The position numbers and the translations under genes are program-made. Positions 26,566-35,806 of a stretch of DNA of 64,000 bases are shown piece by piece. The notes beneath the pieces were generated by a model that made no database searches, had not been told where the DNA came from, and saw nothing but the letters and a program-made list of their open reading frames with translations. The number at the start of each line of letters is the position of its first letter. The stretch's first letter is position 1. The DNA is from Caballeronia arationis (GTDB lineage Bacteria; Pseudomonadota; Gammaproteobacteria; Burkholderiales; Burkholderiaceae): the NCBI RefSeq assembly GCF_001544975.2, contig NZ_FCOG02000029.1, positions 1 through 64,000 on the forward strand, given 5' to 3'.

Positions 26566-28047
26566 ATGATGCTGGGTCATCCAATCCTCTTCAAGTCGCT
26601 TTGCTATGTCGATGGCCGCTGGGTGCACAGCAACAGCGCCGCGACCGTCGCCGTGCAGAACCCCGCCGACCAGAACGTGATCGGCCATGTGCCGATGCTC
26701 GATGCAGCGCAGATCGAAGCTGCTGTGGATGCCGCGCAGCGCGCGTTCGAAACGTGGCGCTGGGTGCCGCAGCAAAAGCGCAGCGCCGTGCTGCTGCGCT
26801 GGCATGAACTGATCCTGCGTCATCAGCACGATCTCGCGGGCATTCTCTCGCTCGAACAAGGCAAGCCGCTCGCGGAGGCGCGCGGCGAAATTGCGTATGC
26901 GGCGAGTTTCGTCGAGTGGTTCGCCAACGAAGCAAAGCGTCTTGCGGGCCGCACGATTCCGAGCCACATCGAGGGCGCGCATCTCGGCACGGTGATGGAG
27001 CCGGTCGGCGTCGCGGCGTTGATCACGCCCTGGAATTTCCCGGTGGCGATGATCACACGCAAGGCCGCCGCGGCCATTGCTGCGGGCTGCACGACCGTGG
27101 TCAAGCCCGCGCACGAGACGCCGTTCTCGGCGCTTGCGCTCGCGCAGCTAGCGGAAGAGGCGGGATTCCCGGCAGGCGTCTTCAACGTCGTGCTCGGCGA
27201 GCCGCAGATGGCAATGGAGACGCTCGTGCGCGACACCCGCGTGCGCGCCGTGAGCTTTACCGGATCGACGCGCGTAGGGGGCCTCGTCGCGCGCGCGGCG
27301 GCGGAATCGGGTATCAAGAAGCTCGCGCTGGAACTCGGCGGCAACGCGCCGTTCATCGTGACCGAGGACGCGGACCTCGATCAGGCCGTGAAAGTCGCGG
27401 TGGGCGCGAAGTTCCAGACCTCGGGCCAGGACTGCTGCGCGGCCAATCGCATCTTTGTCGCAGCGCCGCTCTACGAGCGCTTCGTCGCGCAATACAGCGA
27501 GGCGGTGAAGCGGCTGAAAGTCGGTCCGGCGTTCGAGGCCAAGGTCGATGTCGGCCCGCTCATGCATCAGGCGGCGTTCGATGCGACCGTCTCGCGCGTC
27601 GAGGATGCCCGGGCGAAGGGCGCGCGCATCACGGCGGGCGGCAAGCCGCATGCCTTGGGCGGATGGTTTTTCGAACCTACTGTGATCGCCGATGCCCAAC
27701 CGGGCATGCGCATCTACGACGAGGAAAACTTCGCGCCGACCTCGGCCATTTCGTCATTCGAAACGCTCGACGAAGTAGTGGCGCTCGCGAACGACACGGA
27801 ATACGGTCTTGCCGCTTACGTCTGCGCACAGCGCATCGACACGATTTTCCAACTGGTGAGACGGCTCGACTTCGCGATGGTGTCGGTGAACGGCGTGAAG
27901 TTCACCGGCGCGCCGATTCCCTTCGGCGGCATGAAGGCGTCTGGCCTCGGCCGTGAGGGCGGCTCGGAAGGGTTCGAGCCGTTCGTCGAAACCAAGTATT
28001 TCTGCCTCGGCAATCTCGGCCTGCCGCTTTGCACGGCCGTTGCCTGA
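26566..28047 (+). CDS. doeC: Aspartate-semialdehyde dehydrogenase DoeC (aldehyde dehydrogenase family)
   Basis: 493-aa NAD(P)-dependent aldehyde dehydrogenase. Family motifs: TPWNFPVAMITRK, SFTGSTRVGG, catalytic Glu LELGGNAPFIV and catalytic Cys in SGQDCCAANRI. Generic annotation would be succinate-semialdehyde dehydrogenase, but between doeX and doeD it most likely oxidises aspartate-semialdehyde to aspartate. AGGAG precedes two adjacent ATGs (26566, 26569). About 120 bases separate it from doeX. Confidence 0.92.
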   Translation: MMLGHPILFKSLCYVDGRWVHSNSAATVAVQNPADQNVIGHVPMLDAAQIEAAVDAAQRAFETWRWVPQQKRSAVLLRWHELILRHQHDLAGILSLEQGKPLAEARGEIAYAASFVEWFANEAKRLAGRTIPSHIEGAHLGTVMEPVGVAALITPWNFPVAMITRKAAAAIAAGCTTVVKPAHETPFSALALAQLAEEAGFPAGVFNVVLGEPQMAMETLVRDTRVRAVSFTGSTRVGGLVARAAAESGIKKLALELGGNAPFIVTEDADLDQAVKVAVGAKFQTSGQDCCAANRIFVAAPLYERFVAQYSEAVKRLKVGPAFEAKVDVGPLMHQAAFDATVSRVEDARAKGARITAGGKPHALGGWFFEPTVIADAQPGMRIYDEENFAPTSAISSFETLDEVVALANDTEYGLAAYVCAQRIDTIFQLVRRLDFAMVSVNGVKFTGAPIPFGGMKASGLGREGGSEGFEPFVETKYFCLGNLGLPLCTAVA

Positions 28048-28074
28048 CCGAACCGGACAAACAAGGAGAAGCAC

Positions 28075-29472
28075 ATGACCCAACTCGAACAACTCTTCAA
28101 CGAAGACCGCGCGCACTTCATGCATCCGTCGACGCACGCCCACGACCACGCGAGCGGCGCGCTGCCGGGCAGGATCGTGACGGGCGCGAAAGGCATTCGC
28201 ATCGAGGACCATCAGGGCAAGAGCTACATCGACGCATTCGCGGGTCTCTATTGCGTGAACATCGGTTATGGCCGCACCGAAGTCGCGGACGCGATCTACG
28301 AGCAGGCGAAGAAGCTCGCCTACTACCACACGTACGTGGGCCACTCGACCGACACGATCATCGAGCTGTCGTCGCGCATCATCGGCTGGTCGCCGGAGGG
28401 CATGAAGAAGGTGTACTACGGCATGTCGGGGTCCGATGCGAACGAAACGCAGATCAAGATCGTCTGGTACTACAACAACGTGCTCGGGCGTCCGAACAAG
28501 AAGAAGATCATCTCGCGCCAGCGCGGCTATCATGGCTCGGGCATCGTGACGGGCAGCCTCACCGGCCTGCCGAGCTTCCACCAGAACTTCGACCTGCCGC
28601 TCGATCGCATCAAGCACACGGTGTGTCCGCACTGGTACCGTCAGGCGCCGGCCCACATGAGCGAGGCGCAGTTCACCGCGTATTGCGTCGACGAGCTGGA
28701 GAAGATGATCGCGCGCGAAGGGGCGGACACCATCGCCGCATTCATCGCCGAGCCGGTGATGGGCACGGGCGGCATCATCGCGCCGCCGGAAGGCTACTGG
28801 CCCGCGATCCAGGAAGTGCTCAGGAAGCACGACATCCTGCTGATCTCCGATGAGGTCGTCTGCGGCTTCGGGCGCCTCGGCTCGAAGATGGGCGCGCAGC
28901 ACTACGGCATCAAGCCGGACCTGATCACCGTCGCGAAGGGCCTGACGAGCGCCTATGCGCCGCTATCGGGCGTGATCGTCGGCGAGCGCGTGTGGGATGT
29001 GATCGACAAGGGCTCGCAGGAATACGACGCGATGGGTCATGGATGGACCTATTCGGGCCATCCGATCTGCGCGGCGGCGGCGCTCGCAAACCTGGACATC
29101 CTGGAGCGCGAGAACCTCACGCAGAATGCGGCCGAGGTCGGCGGCTATCTGCAGGCGCAACTGCACGCTGCGTTCGACAGTCATCCGCTCGTTGGCGAAG
29201 TGCGCGGCGCCGGCATGCTGGCGGCGCTCGAATTCATGGCCGACAAAGAAGGCTGCAAGCCTTTCGATGCCGCGCTGAAGGTGGGGCCGAAGGTGTCGGC
29301 GGCGGCGCTCGAACGCGGCGTGATCGCGCGCGCGATGCCGCATGGCGACATCCTCGGCTTTGCGCCGCCGCTCGTCACGACGCGCGCGGAAGTCGACGAG
29401 ATCGTCGGCATCGTGCGCCAGGCCGTCGACGAGGTGGCGAATCAGGTGATCGGAACGGCTGCCGCGCATTGA
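28075..29472 (+). CDS. doeD: L-2,4-diaminobutyrate aminotransferase DoeD
   Basis: 465-aa class III PLP aminotransferase. PLP sites: SGSDANETQIKI (phosphate cup), LLISDEVVCGFGR (Asp), DLITVAKGLTSAYAPLSG (Schiff-base Lys). It transfers the gamma-amino group of diaminobutyrate to a keto acid, giving aspartate-semialdehyde for DoeC. AAGGAG lies before the ATG, 27 bases after doeC. The unit ends in a strong terminator 24 bases downstream. Annotated elsewhere as Atf. Confidence 0.93.
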   Translation: MTQLEQLFNEDRAHFMHPSTHAHDHASGALPGRIVTGAKGIRIEDHQGKSYIDAFAGLYCVNIGYGRTEVADAIYEQAKKLAYYHTYVGHSTDTIIELSSRIIGWSPEGMKKVYYGMSGSDANETQIKIVWYYNNVLGRPNKKKIISRQRGYHGSGIVTGSLTGLPSFHQNFDLPLDRIKHTVCPHWYRQAPAHMSEAQFTAYCVDELEKMIAREGADTIAAFIAEPVMGTGGIIAPPEGYWPAIQEVLRKHDILLISDEVVCGFGRLGSKMGAQHYGIKPDLITVAKGLTSAYAPLSGVIVGERVWDVIDKGSQEYDAMGHGWTYSGHPICAAAALANLDILERENLTQNAAEVGGYLQAQLHAAFDSHPLVGEVRGAGMLAALEFMADKEGCKPFDAALKVGPKVSAAALERGVIARAMPHGDILGFAPPLVTTRAEVDEIVGIVRQAVDEVANQVIGTAAAH

Positions 29473-29495
29473 GGCGGTAGCAGCAAGTCGTTGTG

Positions 29496-29525
29496 AAAGG
29501 CCCGCGTGCGTACGCGGGCCTTTTT
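29496..29525 (+). terminator. Rho-independent terminator of the ectoine catabolic operon
   Basis: A perfect 12-bp stem (AAAGGCCCGCGT / ACGCGGGCCTTT) with a 4-base loop is followed by a T-run. It begins 23 bases after the doeD stop. Confidence 0.92.
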
Positions 29526-29583
29526 GCGTTTCAACGGGTACGCGCGTTGCTGTTCGTTGGTGACACTGACGACGGAGAACGAG

Positions 29584-29913
29584 ATGGCTACCATCGAACG
29601 CAATGAAACCAGCCGCGACGACAGCACCGACAAGCCGCTCGGCGATCCGGGGAGCGGCGCGAGCGGAGGCGGCTCGATAGGCAATCAGCCGGGACCGGGC
29701 TCGGCGACGGGCGGCGATCCGAAGCAAGGTGTGCGCAAGCCGAATGCAGGGGAAACCGAACCGGAGTCGAGACGACTCGACCAGCATCCGCATCAGACGG
29801 CGGAAGTGCCCTATGGATCGGGCGACAGGCCGGAACCCGCGGGCGCGGGCGGGCTGGATGCGCAGAACGCGGATCTGAAAGATCCGAATGCGCGGGCTGC
29901 GAAAGCCGATTAA
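29584..29913 (+). CDS. Gly/Pro/Asp-rich hypothetical protein
   Basis: 109-aa highly hydrophilic protein with no hydrophobic segments, rich in Gly, Ser, Asp, Glu and Pro (for example GDPGSGASGGGS), likely disordered. An ATG at 29584 preceded by GGAG is the most credible start. Function unknown; the composition resembles small stress-induced proteins of this group. It converges with pqqA on the opposite strand. Confidence 0.6.
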   Translation: MATIERNETSRDDSTDKPLGDPGSGASGGGSIGNQPGPGSATGGDPKQGVRKPNAGETEPESRRLDQHPHQTAEVPYGSGDRPEPAGAGGLDAQNADLKDPNARAAKAD

Positions 29914-29941
29914 AACGAACGCCCCAGGAAATCGAAAGCGC

Positions 29942-29971
29942 AAAAAAATGCGGCCGCTCAAGCGGCCGCAT
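29942..29971 (-). terminator. Rho-independent terminator after pqqA
   Basis: An 11-bp stem (ATGCGGCCGCT / AGCGGCCGCAT) is followed on the minus strand by a run of about seven T. It starts 5 bases after the pqqA stop, so pqqA is transcribed as a monocistronic mRNA. Confidence 0.88.
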
Positions 29972-29976
29972 CGGAC

Positions 29977-30051
29977 TTAACGCGTGGCAATGTACATCGT
30001 GATTTCAAAGCCAAAGCGCATGTCGGTGAAACTAGGGGTTTCCCACTTCAT
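29977..30051 (-). CDS. pqqA: PQQ precursor peptide PqqA (isolated gene)
   Basis: 24-aa peptide beginning MKWETPSFTDMRFGFE and ending in TMYIATR. It has the essential Glu16 and Tyr20 in the E-x-x-x-Y spacing that PqqE cross-links in PQQ biosynthesis. A strong AAGGAGG lies before the ATG (30055-30061), and an intrinsic terminator follows directly. No pqqB, C, D or E lies nearby; the neighbours are small hypothetical genes. Too short for usual gene finding. Confidence 0.93.
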   Translation of the reverse strand: MKWETPSFTDMRFGFEITMYIATR

Positions 30052-30253
30052 AGAGCCTCCTTTTGCAATGGCCGGTCATGCCCACGCATAACCGTTGCGC
30101 GACTGTTGACTGCAATTCGTGCCGCAAGCGCCGTGCCAAGCCGCGCGTCCGTTTTATCCGACGCTAGCCCTATCCTAAACCTTCTTCGCAGAACGCATCA
30201 CTGGAAATCGTTACCGCGGTTTACAAGAGCCACGCGGATTGTTCAGACCGTTG

Positions 30254-30487
30254 TCATTCCACGCGCGTCGCTTCGCGCAGGACGGCCGAAGGGCTGTCGA
30301 ATTTGCGGTCGCTCATGCGATTGAGCACCGCCATCACTTCGCCATCCGCACCATTGCTTTTCGCCAGCGCGAGCAGCTTTTCCTTGCCCATCGGGTAATC
30401 GGCGCCCTTGAGCACACTCGTGATCTGTTCCGCGCGCGGTTCGTCGGGATGACGATGGTTCTGTGCGTGAGCGGGATGCTGGGCCAT
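30254..30487 (-). CDS. DUF2795-like small protein
   Basis: 77-aa protein. After a His/Pro/Gln-rich N-terminus, the remainder (SVLKGADYPMGKEKLLALAK ... VLNRMSDRKFDSPSAVLREA) resembles DUF2795, a small helical domain with no known biochemical activity. A GGAG lies before the ATG at 30487. It stands alone, about 200 bases upstream of pqqA on the same strand; the 30062-30253 gap holds no other gene I can support. Confidence 0.8.
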   Translation of the reverse strand: MAQHPAHAQNHRHPDEPRAEQITSVLKGADYPMGKEKLLALAKSNGADGEVMAVLNRMSDRKFDSPSAVLREATRVE

Positions 30488-30634
30488 GTCCTTCTCCTTT
30501 GCTTGAGTCGTGAGTTGGCAGGGACAGCATCGTTAGTGCAGCACCGCATGTACCCGCTGCGCCGCACCGTGCGGGCGCGCTTGATGCTTGAGCGAAAGAC
30601 GTCAACCCCCAACGAACCACGCGAGGAAAGGACC

Positions 30635-30871
30635 ATGACCATCACCGCCGACCGCATTTCCGACACCGAAGTCAAGGTCGATCAGGCCATCTACACATTC
30701 GAATCGAAAGGCGTCGCCGATGCGTTCCAGCAGTGCCTCGGCCCCGACAGCGTCGATGCATGCAAGGCGCATCATCCGCCGATAGCGACGCGTGCCGCCG
30801 ACGTCGACGGCGGCCCCGCCGAAGGCGAGCCCGGCAGCATCATCTCCCCGTCGCTCGGCGGGATGCCCTGA
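30635..30871 (+). CDS. Small hypothetical protein (78 aa)
   Basis: Starts MTITADRISDTEVKVDQAIY with GAGGAAAGG before the ATG. It contains a short ordered-looking segment FESKGVADAFQQCLGPDSVD and a disordered Gly/Pro/Ser C-terminus. No family recognised. Its last 32 bases overlap the 3' end of the convergent GGDEF-EAL gene. Confidence 0.6.
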   Translation: MTITADRISDTEVKVDQAIYTFESKGVADAFQQCLGPDSVDACKAHHPPIATRAADVDGGPAEGEPGSIISPSLGGMP

Positions 30872-33770
30872 AAAGCGGTGTCGGCGCGCTCGTGTAGCCG
30901 TGCGCGAGGCGGCCCGCCGCGGGCGAGCGCATGAGCGCGTCGAGCGGCATCGGCTTGTCGAAGAAGTAGCCCTGCGCCTGCGCCGCGCCCATGTCGCGCA
31001 GCACGGCGAGCGTCTCGGCATCCTCGACGCCTTCGGCCACAAGCGTCAGGTCGAGCGATTCCGCCATCCGCACGATCGCCCGCACGATCGCGCGGCTGCG
31101 CGGACTCGCCGTGAGTTCGAGAATGAACGACTTGTCGATCTTAAGGCCGCTGAAACGGTACTGGTGCACGTAACTCAGCGACGAGAAGCCCGCGCCGAAG
31201 TCGTCGAGCACGACCGACATGCCGTTATCCGCGAGTTGCTGCATCGTGCGCCGCGCGAGGTCGGGCTCGGCGACGAGCGCGCCCTCGGTCAGTTCCAGAC
31301 ACACGCGCGACGGCGCGACGCCATGACGGCGCAATAGCGCGAGGACGTCGTCGGCGAAGTCGGGGCGCGTCATGCTGTAGCTCGAACAGTTCACATGCAC
31401 GGGCGGCCAGTTCGCGAATTGCGGCTCCGAGAGAATCACCGCAATGCGCGTCAGCATGTAGAGATCGAGCCGCCCGATCAGCCGCAGGCCTTCGACAGCC
31501 GGCAGGAACTCGCCCGGCCCGACTATGCGCCCATCCGGCTGACGCCAGCGAATGAGCGCCTCCATCGCGACGACCTCGCCGCTCCTCACATCAACGATCG
31601 GCTGGAAGTAGGGCAGCAGTTCGTCGTCGCGCTTGAGGGCGTTGCGCAGCGCGCCTTCGCGTTCCACCTGGTCCGATACCTCGCGGCGCAACTCCTGATT
31701 GAACACGACGAAGCTGTCGCGCCCCGCGTTCTTCACGCGGTACATCGCGGTATCGGCGTCGCGCAGGAGGTCGGCGGGCTCGGTGTGGAACTGGCTGTCC
31801 GCACTCACGATGCCGATGCTGCACGACGAGAACACCACATGGTCGTCGATGTGGAAGGGCAGGTCGAACGCGGCGAGAACGCGCTCTGCGATCGCGACGG
31901 CATCGCCCTGCGACGCGTTCGGCGAGAGCACCGCGAACTCGTCGCCACCCAGACGTGCGAGCAGGTCGCTTGAACGCGGGCAGTTCCGCAGGCGCCCGGC
32001 CGCCTGAATCAGCAGCAGGTCGCCGTAATGATGGCCGAGGCTGTCGTTCACGACCTTGAAGCGGTCGAGATCGATGAACATCACGGTCACCTGATCGCCA
32101 TGCGCGCGATAGTCGCGCCACGCCGCCTGCAACTCCTGCAGCAGGTAACTGCGGTTGGGCAGCCCGGTCAGCGAGTCGTGCGAGTTCTCGTGCAGGAGGC
32201 GTGCATTCGCGTTGTCGAGTTCGCGCGTGCGGATCTGCACGCGCGCTTCCAGTTCCGCATTCGCCACGTGCAGCGCCTCTGCGGCGCGACGGCGCGAAAG
32301 CGCGGTGTCGATGTGGCGCGACACGAAGGTCAGCAGCTCCTGATCGCGCTGCGAATAGCGCACGAGCGGCGCGTAGCTCTGCACGGCGAGCACGCCGCGC
32401 ACGTCGTCGCCGTCGAAGAGCGGGATGCCGAGCCACGAGCGCAGCCGCACGCTCTCGTTGCCGGTATCGATGGTGCACTCGGCGATCAGGCGGCGCGCCT
32501 CGTCGGCGTCGATCAGGCACGGACGGCGCTGGCGGATCACGTATTCGGTCAGCCCGCGCTGTCCGCGTCGCGGCGGCGGCGGGTCCTGGACGATCTCATC
32601 GACGTAATACGGGAACGACACCTCGCGCCTGTCGGTATCGAAGAGCGCGATGTAGAAATTGCGCGCATACAGCAACTCGCCGACGATCCCGTGCAGGCTC
32701 CGGAAGAACTCGACCATGTCGCCGGGACGGCTCGACAACTCGGCGATCTGGAACAGCGCCGCCTGCAGGTGCTCGGCGCGCTCGCGCTCGGCGATGCCTT
32801 CGCGCAGCGCGGCGTTCACCCGCGAAAGCTCCGACGTGCGCCGCGCGACCTGCTCTTCGAGGTCGGCGCGGTGCAGGATCCGGTCGAGCGCCATCGCCAC
32901 GTGCCGCGCGACCACCAGAAAGAGCGCCCGATCCTCGGCGCTGTAGACGCGCGAGACGTCGTAGACCTGCATCGCGAGCATGCCGAACACTTCGTCAGAC
33001 GCGTTCTTGAGCGGCGCGCCCATCCAGAACTCGGGCCGGTCCCCGATGCAGTAGTAGCGGCCTTCGGCTTCGGCCGTGCGGATCATCGCGGCGTCGATGA
33101 GGAGCGGCTGGCCGGTCGTGAGGACGTGCGCCGTCATCGAAAGGCGCGCGGGATTCAGGATGTCGTAGTTCTCGGCCGCGACGACTTCCGTGTCGATCAC
33201 GTCGACGTAGTACGGATAGGTGATCCTGCCGCTCTTGCGGTCGTAGAGCGCGAGATAAAAGTTTTCGGCGTCGATGAGCGTGCCGAGCCGCTCGTGCACG
33301 CCTTGCAGGAATGCCGCGCGCTCGGGCACCGAACTCGCCAGATAGGCGATTTCGTACAGCACGCGCTGCGTGTTCTGCGCGCGCACGAGGGCGTCCGCCT
33401 GCACGCGTTCGCCGAGGCGCCGCGCGAGGTCGCGCAGACACTCTTCGCCCGCGAGCGACTTCGGCGCGACGAGCCAGCCGAGCACGCTTTCGCCGCGGCC
33501 CGTGGCCCAGCGATGCCAGCCGTGCTCCGCGCACTGCTGCGCGAGCCGTTCCTCGGTCATGCTCTGCGGCCAGTCGAACGACGCATTGCCCTGGCCCGCC
33601 AGGTGCAACTGCTCGCCCGCGCGATACCAGGCCCAGGCGCCGGGCCGGCCGCAGCCGCGCGCGGAGCCGAGCAACGCATCGACCGAAGGCGCGCCGGTAT
33701 CTGCGCCGGCGTCCGCGCTGATGGCATCGTTCGAGTCCGGCAGCGCGTCAATCATGGGGAAAACACTCAT
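30840..33770 (-). CDS. GAF-GAF-GGDEF-EAL cyclic-di-GMP signalling protein
   Basis: About 976-aa cytoplasmic protein. Two GAF sensory domains (roughly 120-320 and 345-510) precede a diguanylate cyclase domain with RLGGDEFAVL and a C-terminal phosphodiesterase domain with MEALIRWRQ, ELTEGALV and VAEGVED. Both active-site motifs look intact, so it could make and break c-di-GMP. No membrane segment. The ATG at 33770 was chosen, with 33755 as an alternative; neither has a strong ribosome site. Stands alone. Confidence 0.92.
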   Translation of the reverse strand: MSVFPMIDALPDSNDAISADAGADTGAPSVDALLGSARGCGRPGAWAWYRAGEQLHLAGQGNASFDWPQSMTEERLAQQCAEHGWHRWATGRGESVLGWLVAPKSLAGEECLRDLARRLGERVQADALVRAQNTQRVLYEIAYLASSVPERAAFLQGVHERLGTLIDAENFYLALYDRKSGRITYPYYVDVIDTEVVAAENYDILNPARLSMTAHVLTTGQPLLIDAAMIRTAEAEGRYYCIGDRPEFWMGAPLKNASDEVFGMLAMQVYDVSRVYSAEDRALFLVVARHVAMALDRILHRADLEEQVARRTSELSRVNAALREGIAERERAEHLQAALFQIAELSSRPGDMVEFFRSLHGIVGELLYARNFYIALFDTDRREVSFPYYVDEIVQDPPPPRRGQRGLTEYVIRQRRPCLIDADEARRLIAECTIDTGNESVRLRSWLGIPLFDGDDVRGVLAVQSYAPLVRYSQRDQELLTFVSRHIDTALSRRRAAEALHVANAELEARVQIRTRELDNANARLLHENSHDSLTGLPNRSYLLQELQAAWRDYRAHGDQVTVMFIDLDRFKVVNDSLGHHYGDLLLIQAAGRLRNCPRSSDLLARLGGDEFAVLSPNASQGDAVAIAERVLAAFDLPFHIDDHVVFSSCSIGIVSADSQFHTEPADLLRDADTAMYRVKNAGRDSFVVFNQELRREVSDQVEREGALRNALKRDDELLPYFQPIVDVRSGEVVAMEALIRWRQPDGRIVGPGEFLPAVEGLRLIGRLDLYMLTRIAVILSEPQFANWPPVHVNCSSYSMTRPDFADDVLALLRRHGVAPSRVCLELTEGALVAEPDLARRTMQQLADNGMSVVLDDFGAGFSSLSYVHQYRFSGLKIDKSFILELTASPRSRAIVRAIVRMAESLDLTLVAEGVEDAETLAVLRDMGAAQAQGYFFDKPMPLDALMRSPAAGRLAHGYTSAPTPLFRASRRATGR

Positions 33771-34001
33771 CGGCGGTTGGAGCCAAAAGCCAGTCTCGGA
33801 GTGATCCGGTCGGCGGCCGGCGTTCGGGTTCGGCAAAAGGGCGCTCGTTCGGCCGTTTCAATGGATCGGTCTATTCGTGCTAACGGCAGCGGTGGGGGCG
33901 CCTTGAGCCGAATCGTGGAAAACCAGTACGCGATCGGATACCGCGCTTCGTATGAAGAATAAGGCGCCAGCGTCCCAGAACAAAATGCTTTCGCCCGACT
34001 T

Positions 34002-34988
34002 TCACGCGCCGCCCGACGCGAACCGTTCCCGGTAAGCCTGCGGCGTCACACCGATCGCCCGCAGAAAGCCGCGCCGCATCGTTTCCTCTGAGCCGAAGCC
34101 GCAGCGCGCGGCGATCCGCTTGACCGGCAGCCGCGTGTCGCCGAGCAGGCGCCGCGCGGCTTCGAGCCGCAATTGCTCGATCGAACGCGCGGGCGTGAGG
34201 CCCGTCTGTGCCCGGTAATGGCGCACGAAGCTGCGTTCGCTCATGCCGGCGCGCGTCGCGAGCGCGGCGAGCGAGAGATCCGCCGCGAGGTTTTCCGCGA
34301 TCCAAGCATGCAGTTCGCCGAAACGGTCGCCCGCTTTTTGCAGCGACAGCGCGGCGCTGAACTGCGCCTGCCCGCCCGGACGCTTGAGAAACACGACGAG
34401 ATGACGCGCCACGTCGAGCGCGAGGGCGCGGCCGAGATCGTCTTCGATCAGGGCGAGCGCCAGGTCGATGCCGGCCGTCACGCCCGCCGAAGTCCAGACG
34501 GCGCCGTCGCGGATGAAGATCGGATCGGGCTCCACGCGCACGGCGGGATAGCACTGGCGCAGTTCGGCGCAGCGCGTCCAGTGCGTGACGGCGCGCTTGT
34601 CGTCGAGCAGGCCCGCCGCCGCCAGCAGGAACGCGCCGGTACACACCGACGCCGTGCGCCGCGCCTGCGCCGCCTGCGCGCGCACCCACGCGACGAGCGC
34701 CGGGTCGCGCGCCGCTTCGTACACGCCCCAGCCGCCGGAGACGACGAGCGTGTCGGGCGGATCGTCGGCGGGCGGCAGCGGATGCGTGAGGATGCCGAGC
34801 CCGGCGGAGGTCGTGATCGCGCCGCCGCCGGTTGCCACTACGCGCGGCAGATAGGGCGGCGCGGCGCCCGCGGCGCAGGCCAGTTCGTTCGCCGACGCGA
34901 ACGCCTGCAATGGCCCGGCGACATCGAGCAATTGCGCGTTCGGAAAGGCGAGCACGTCGATGCGGCGCGGGTCGGGTTGGGTCGTCAT
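34002..34988 (-). CDS. GlxA-type AraC-family regulator with DJ-1/PfpI domain
   Basis: 328-aa transcription factor. The N-terminal amidase-like DJ-1/PfpI domain (SVCTGAFLLAAAGLLDDKRA) is fused to a C-terminal AraC double helix-turn-helix (AALATRAGMSERSFVRHYR; RIAARCGFGSEETMRRGFLR). The ATG at 34988 gives the family N-terminus; the frame stays open into the upstream gene on the other strand. It is divergent from an isonitrile hydratase-like gene with 97 bases between, so it probably controls that gene. Confidence 0.9.
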   Translation of the reverse strand: MTTQPDPRRIDVLAFPNAQLLDVAGPLQAFASANELACAAGAAPPYLPRVVATGGGAITTSAGLGILTHPLPPADDPPDTLVVSGGWGVYEAARDPALVAWVRAQAAQARRTASVCTGAFLLAAAGLLDDKRAVTHWTRCAELRQCYPAVRVEPDPIFIRDGAVWTSAGVTAGIDLALALIEDDLGRALALDVARHLVVFLKRPGGQAQFSAALSLQKAGDRFGELHAWIAENLAADLSLAALATRAGMSERSFVRHYRAQTGLTPARSIEQLRLEAARRLLGDTRLPVKRIAARCGFGSEETMRRGFLRAIGVTPQAYRERFASGGA

Positions 34989-35085
34989 GTTGGCGTGAAA
35001 AGTGGGCTTGGTGTCAATTTCGCCATAGCCTAGCGGCGTACGATTACCCTGTCCATCCCCATTCACGAGAACGAGAGGAATCGAA

Positions 35086-35775
35086 ATGACGCTCCATATC
35101 GGCTTGCTGCTTTTTCCGCGCGTCCAGCAACTCGACCTGACCGGTCCACACGATGTCTTCGCGCAGATTCCCGGCGCCGTCGTGCATCTGATCTGGAAGA
35201 CGCGCGCGGCCGTCGAATCGTCGAGCGGGATGCTGCTCACGCCCGACACGACCTTCGACGACTGCCCGCCGCTCGACGTGCTTTGCATCCCGGGTGGTTC
35301 GGGCGTCGGCGCGCTGATGGAGGACGAGGAAACGCTCGGTTTCATCCGGCGTCAGGCGCAAGGCGCGCGCTACGTGAGTTCGGTGTGCACCGGCTCGCTC
35401 GTGCTCGGCGCGGCGGGCTTGCTGCGCGGCCGGCGCGCGACGACGCACTGGGCGTTCCATTCGCTGCTCGCCGAACTGGGCGCGGTGCCGGTCAAGGAGC
35501 GCGTCGTGCGCGACGGCAACCTGCTGACGGGCGGCGGAATCACGGCGGGGATCGATTTCGCGCTGACTCTCGCGGCGGAACTCGTCGGCGATGAAGAAGC
35601 CCAGGCGATCCAGCTGGAAATCGAATACGCGCCTGCGCCGCCGTTCGACGCGGGGTCGCCGGAGCGCGCGCCGCGTAGCGTGGTCGAGACGGTTCGCGAG
35701 CGCTCGGCGGCGTCGCTCGCGGCGCGCGCGAAGATCGTGGAGCGGGTGGCGGCGCGGCTCGCCACGGCAAGCTGA
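35086..35775 (+). CDS. inhA: DJ-1/PfpI family protein, isonitrile hydratase-like
   Basis: 229-aa single-domain protein with the nucleophile-elbow Cys in SSVCTGSLVLGAAGLL (near residue 100) and the conserved N-terminal LLLFPRVQQLDLTGPHDVF. Length and layout fit isonitrile hydratase (InhA) of Pseudomonas, which converts isonitriles to N-formamides, but the substrate is not proven. Divergent from a GlxA-type regulator. The C-terminal Ala/Arg-rich tail is less conserved. Confidence 0.85.
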   Translation: MTLHIGLLLFPRVQQLDLTGPHDVFAQIPGAVVHLIWKTRAAVESSSGMLLTPDTTFDDCPPLDVLCIPGGSGVGALMEDEETLGFIRRQAQGARYVSSVCTGSLVLGAAGLLRGRRATTHWAFHSLLAELGAVPVKERVVRDGNLLTGGGITAGIDFALTLAAELVGDEEAQAIQLEIEYAPAPPFDAGSPERAPRSVVETVRERSAASLAARAKIVERVAARLATAS

Positions 35776-35806
35776 CGAGCCGAAGCGGCGACGCGCGCCG
35801 CACGCG

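Noticed and set aside
32028..33962. 644-codon plus-strand frame across the GGDEF-EAL gene
   Set aside because: Antisense shadow; no ribosome site or domain, and it runs through two intergenic edges.
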